From NCBI GenBank assembly GCA_021770825.1, contig JAETQD010000016.1, positions 1 to 64,000 on the forward strand: a stretch of 64,000 bases of DNA, given 5' to 3'. The translations under genes and the position numbers were made by a program. This document shows, one piece after another, positions 62,561 through 64,000 of this stretch. The stretch is from Clostridium sp. Lineage in GTDB: Bacteria; Bacillota; Clostridia; Lachnospirales; Lachnospiraceae. Position 1 is the stretch's first letter. The number at the start of each line of letters is the position of its first letter. The notes beneath the pieces are model-generated. The model worked only from the letters and a program-made list of their open reading frames with translations. It was not told the DNA's origin and ran no database searches.

Positions 62561-63313
62561 ATGGTGAAAGCAATTTTAAACGGCTGCAACGGCGCCATGG
62601 GCCGTGTAATTACAGATATTATTTCCAGGGATGATGCAATTGAAATCATCGCAGGCGTGGATATGAATACGGAAATGCGGGCAGGCTATCCTGTGTACCA
62701 GACACTTTCGGAGTGTCCGGCTGCAGACGTGGTCATTGATTTTTCCGTGGCCAAGGCCACAGACGGCGTGGTGGCATACTGTAAGGAAACAAAGACTCCG
62801 GTGGTTCTCTGCACCACAGGACTTTCCGCAGAGCAGATTGACCGGGTCCATGAACTTTCTGAGACCACAGCCGTTTTAAGAAGCGCCAACATGTCCGTTG
62901 GAATCAATCTGTTATTTAAGGTATTAAAGGAAGTGGCACCGGTTCTGGCAGAAGCCGGCTTTGACATTGAAATTTTAGAAAAGCACCACAACCAGAAGGT
63001 GGATGCGCCCAGCGGCACGGCTTTGGCTCTGGCGGACGCCATCAACGAAAGCCTGGACAATTCCTACCATTATAAATATGACAGAACCGCAGAGCGCGTG
63101 AAGCGTGAGAAAACGGAAATCGGAATCCAGGCCATGCGCGGCGGCACCATCGTCGGCGAACACGATATCATGTTTGCCGGCCAGGATGAGGTGATTACCT
63201 TCACTCATACAGCCTATTCAAAGGCAATTTTTGGAAAAGGCGCCGTACAGGCCGCAAAATTCCTTGCAGGAAAAGAACCTGGCATGTATGATATGTCCGA
63301 TGTGATCGGTTAA
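62561..63313 (+). CDS. dapB: 4-hydroxy-tetrahydrodipicolinate reductase
   Basis: Second enzyme after dapA, 250 residues. The dinucleotide loop NGCNGAMGR starts at residue 7, and the active-site signature EKHHNQKVDAPSGTAL (about residue 145) is intact. It lies 24 bases after dapA with GGAGGAG before the ATG, so the two are one operon. Confidence 0.97.
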   Translation: MVKAILNGCNGAMGRVITDIISRDDAIEIIAGVDMNTEMRAGYPVYQTLSECPAADVVIDFSVAKATDGVVAYCKETKTPVVLCTTGLSAEQIDRVHELSETTAVLRSANMSVGINLLFKVLKEVAPVLAEAGFDIEILEKHHNQKVDAPSGTALALADAINESLDNSYHYKYDRTAERVKREKTEIGIQAMRGGTIVGEHDIMFAGQDEVITFTHTAYSKAIFGKGAVQAAKFLAGKEPGMYDMSDVIG

Positions 63314-63325
63314 AATGAAACCATG

Positions 63326-63377
63326 AATATTCTCCTTTCAAACGCGCATACTAGGGGCAGAAAGGAGAATATTTTTT
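63326..63377 (+). terminator. dapB terminator containing the next gene's ribosome binding site
   Basis: A perfect 14-bp stem AATATTCTCCTTTC/GAAAGGAGAATATT (63326-63339 and 63360-63373) is followed by TTTT and then directly by an ATG at 63378. The 3' arm contains the AAGGAG of the lipoprotein gene, so the hairpin would both terminate transcription and hide the ribosome binding site. Confidence 0.8.
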
Positions 63378-63716
63378 ATGGAGAAAATCAAACGGTTTGC
63401 CTTTGGCGCCATGCTGATTGCCGTTATCAGCGTGGCCGCAGCATGTGGCAGAAATGACAATAACGGCACCAACAAAACCACAGCGGGAACCTCCGCATCT
63501 GCAACCGGAGCCTCCGGTGAGACTTCCACAAACTCCCCCGGAAACACGTCTTCCTCCGCAGGAACCAACGGAGAGGGCGAAAGCGGCGGTGTACTCGAGG
63601 ACATGGTGGATGACGTGAAGGACGGCATGGATGATCTGACCACGGGAACCACCGGAGCCAATGGAATGAACGGAGGCGGTACATCCGCCGGAAACGGTTC
63701 GGCAGCGGGCCAGTAA
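63378..63716 (+). CDS. Small low-complexity lipoprotein
   Basis: A 112-residue exported lipoprotein of unknown function. The signal FAFGAMLIAVISVAAAC ends with a cysteine at about residue 23. The mature part is rich in Gly, Ser, Thr and Asn with no recognised domain, plus a short acidic helix (LEDMVDDVKDGMDDL, about 73-87). Such proteins are common as envelope spacers in clostridia. Its ribosome binding site lies in the dapB terminator stem. Confidence 0.7.
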   Translation: MEKIKRFAFGAMLIAVISVAAACGRNDNNGTNKTTAGTSASATGASGETSTNSPGNTSSSAGTNGEGESGGVLEDMVDDVKDGMDDLTTGTTGANGMNGGGTSAGNGSAAGQ

Positions 63717-63726
63717 AAGAGAGAAC

Positions 63727-63775
63727 AAAAAACAGTCCCATGACCGCAGAAAACCTGCGATGTGGGGCTGTTTTT
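63727..63775 (+). terminator. Terminator after the small lipoprotein gene
   Basis: AAAAACAGTCCCA and TGGGGCTGTTTTT, with an inner CGCAG/CTGCG stem, form a long hairpin ending in a T-run. Confidence 0.8.
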
Positions 63776-63794
63776 ATGGATTTTTCCGTATGGA

Positions 63795-63826
63795 GCAGGT
63801 ATAATATCAATAGATGTGATACCTGC
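63795..63826 (+). repeat. Second copy of the dispersed hairpin element
   Basis: GCAGGTATAATATC-AATA-GATGTGATACCTGC forms a 14-position stem with one mismatch and one G-U pair. It matches the hairpin at 15948-15973 over most of its length; see findings. Confidence 0.55.
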
Positions 63827-63892
63827 ACATCTTGTTTCTGCGTCTGGTCTGCGGACCCTGGAGAGACGGCAGGGAAACGAAGGAAAGGAGCG

Positions 63893-64000
63893 ATGGCAAT
63901 TCAATATGTATACAGGCCGTACCATCCATGGCGGCACGGATACAGAAGAGAAAAATGGAAGAAACACTTTTTTATGGCAGTGAAGCTTTTACTTTTACTG
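63893..64000 (+). CDS. Partial membrane protein gene at the window end
   Basis: An open frame of 36 codons runs off the window. It starts MAIQYVYRPYHPWRHGYR and leads, after a basic stretch, into a hydrophobic run (FFMAVKLLLLL), as in a signal anchor. AAAGGAG precedes the ATG. The rest of the gene is outside the window, so no function can be given. Confidence 0.6.
   Translation, partial: MAIQYVYRPYHPWRHGYRREKWKKHFFMAVKLLLLL

Noticed and set aside
1-64000. CRISPR arrays, tRNA or rRNA genes, intact insertion sequences
   Set aside because: Reading both strands I saw no regularly spaced repeat-spacer pattern, no cloverleaf with T-loop signature and no rRNA landmarks; the only transposase-related sequence is the decayed Rpn gene.

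Overview
The window looks like chromosome of an anaerobic, spore-former-related Firmicute of the Lachnospiraceae (Enterocloster / Clostridium symbiosum type). I infer this from the roughly 50% GC, strong AGGAGG-type ribosome binding sites, lipoprotein signals followed by A/T/E-rich linkers in ABC binding proteins, a tryptophan T-box, a lysine riboswitch, SEDS/PBP and ThrE-type genes, and ferredoxin-tailed aldo/keto reductases. I saw no rRNA, tRNA, CRISPR array, prophage or intact insertion sequence. The species is inference.

Layout. 1-8.5 kb: pckA (minus), a Y-family polymerase with its YolD-like partner behind a LexA-like box, Hsp20 and a DnaJ-like co-chaperone, an RNA methyltransferase, a TudS-related protein and a phosphodiesterase. 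8.7-13.9 kb: a carbohydrate ABC importer (ATPase, two permeases, lipoprotein) and a HAD phosphatase. 13.9-15.8 kb: a CobW GTPase behind a zinc alcohol dehydrogenase that is broken by an internal deletion. 15.9-19.0 kb: a structured intergenic region, an unknown lipoprotein and a two-gene MotA/OmpA-type ion-driven motor resembling the ZorAB core of Zorya but without Zorya effectors. 19-22.9 kb: pentahaem nitrite reductase nrfA with system II cytochrome c maturation (ccsB, ccsA) and a DUF4491-type membrane protein, but no nrfH. 23-32.4 kb: fructokinase-like kinase, a secreted repeat protein, a tryptophan T-box controlling a TrpB2-type tryptophan synthase, an Fe-S aldo/keto reductase, small regulators, NUDIX, SRAP, an Rpn nuclease interrupted by TGA, and an exported metallo-beta-lactamase-fold lipoprotein.

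32.4-41.6 kb: split ThrE exporter, a deaminase-type amidohydrolase, a polyamine-type ABC importer in the order permease-ATPase-binding protein-permease, a PfkB kinase and an M20 amidohydrolase. 41.7-55.1 kb: housekeeping (SEC-C protein, methyltransferase, Hsp33, cold shock protein, DUF5662, YprB-like exonuclease, ruvAB, zapA, U32 protein, FtsW/RodA and PBP, galE, NUDIX). 55.2-64 kb: amidohydrolase, TrpXYZ-like ABC importer, YihY protein, two-OB-fold SSB-like protein, a BtuR-like P-loop protein, a lysine riboswitch with dapA-dapB, a small lipoprotein whose ribosome binding site lies inside the dapB terminator stem, and the start of a truncated membrane protein gene.

The best candidates for something new are the orphan ZorAB-like motor with three 9-bp direct repeats before its promoter, and a dispersed hairpin element whose two copies differ by a compensatory base-pair change. 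Two genes, the alcohol dehydrogenase and the Rpn nuclease, are visibly decayed. All functions are from sequence reading alone; no database search was run.
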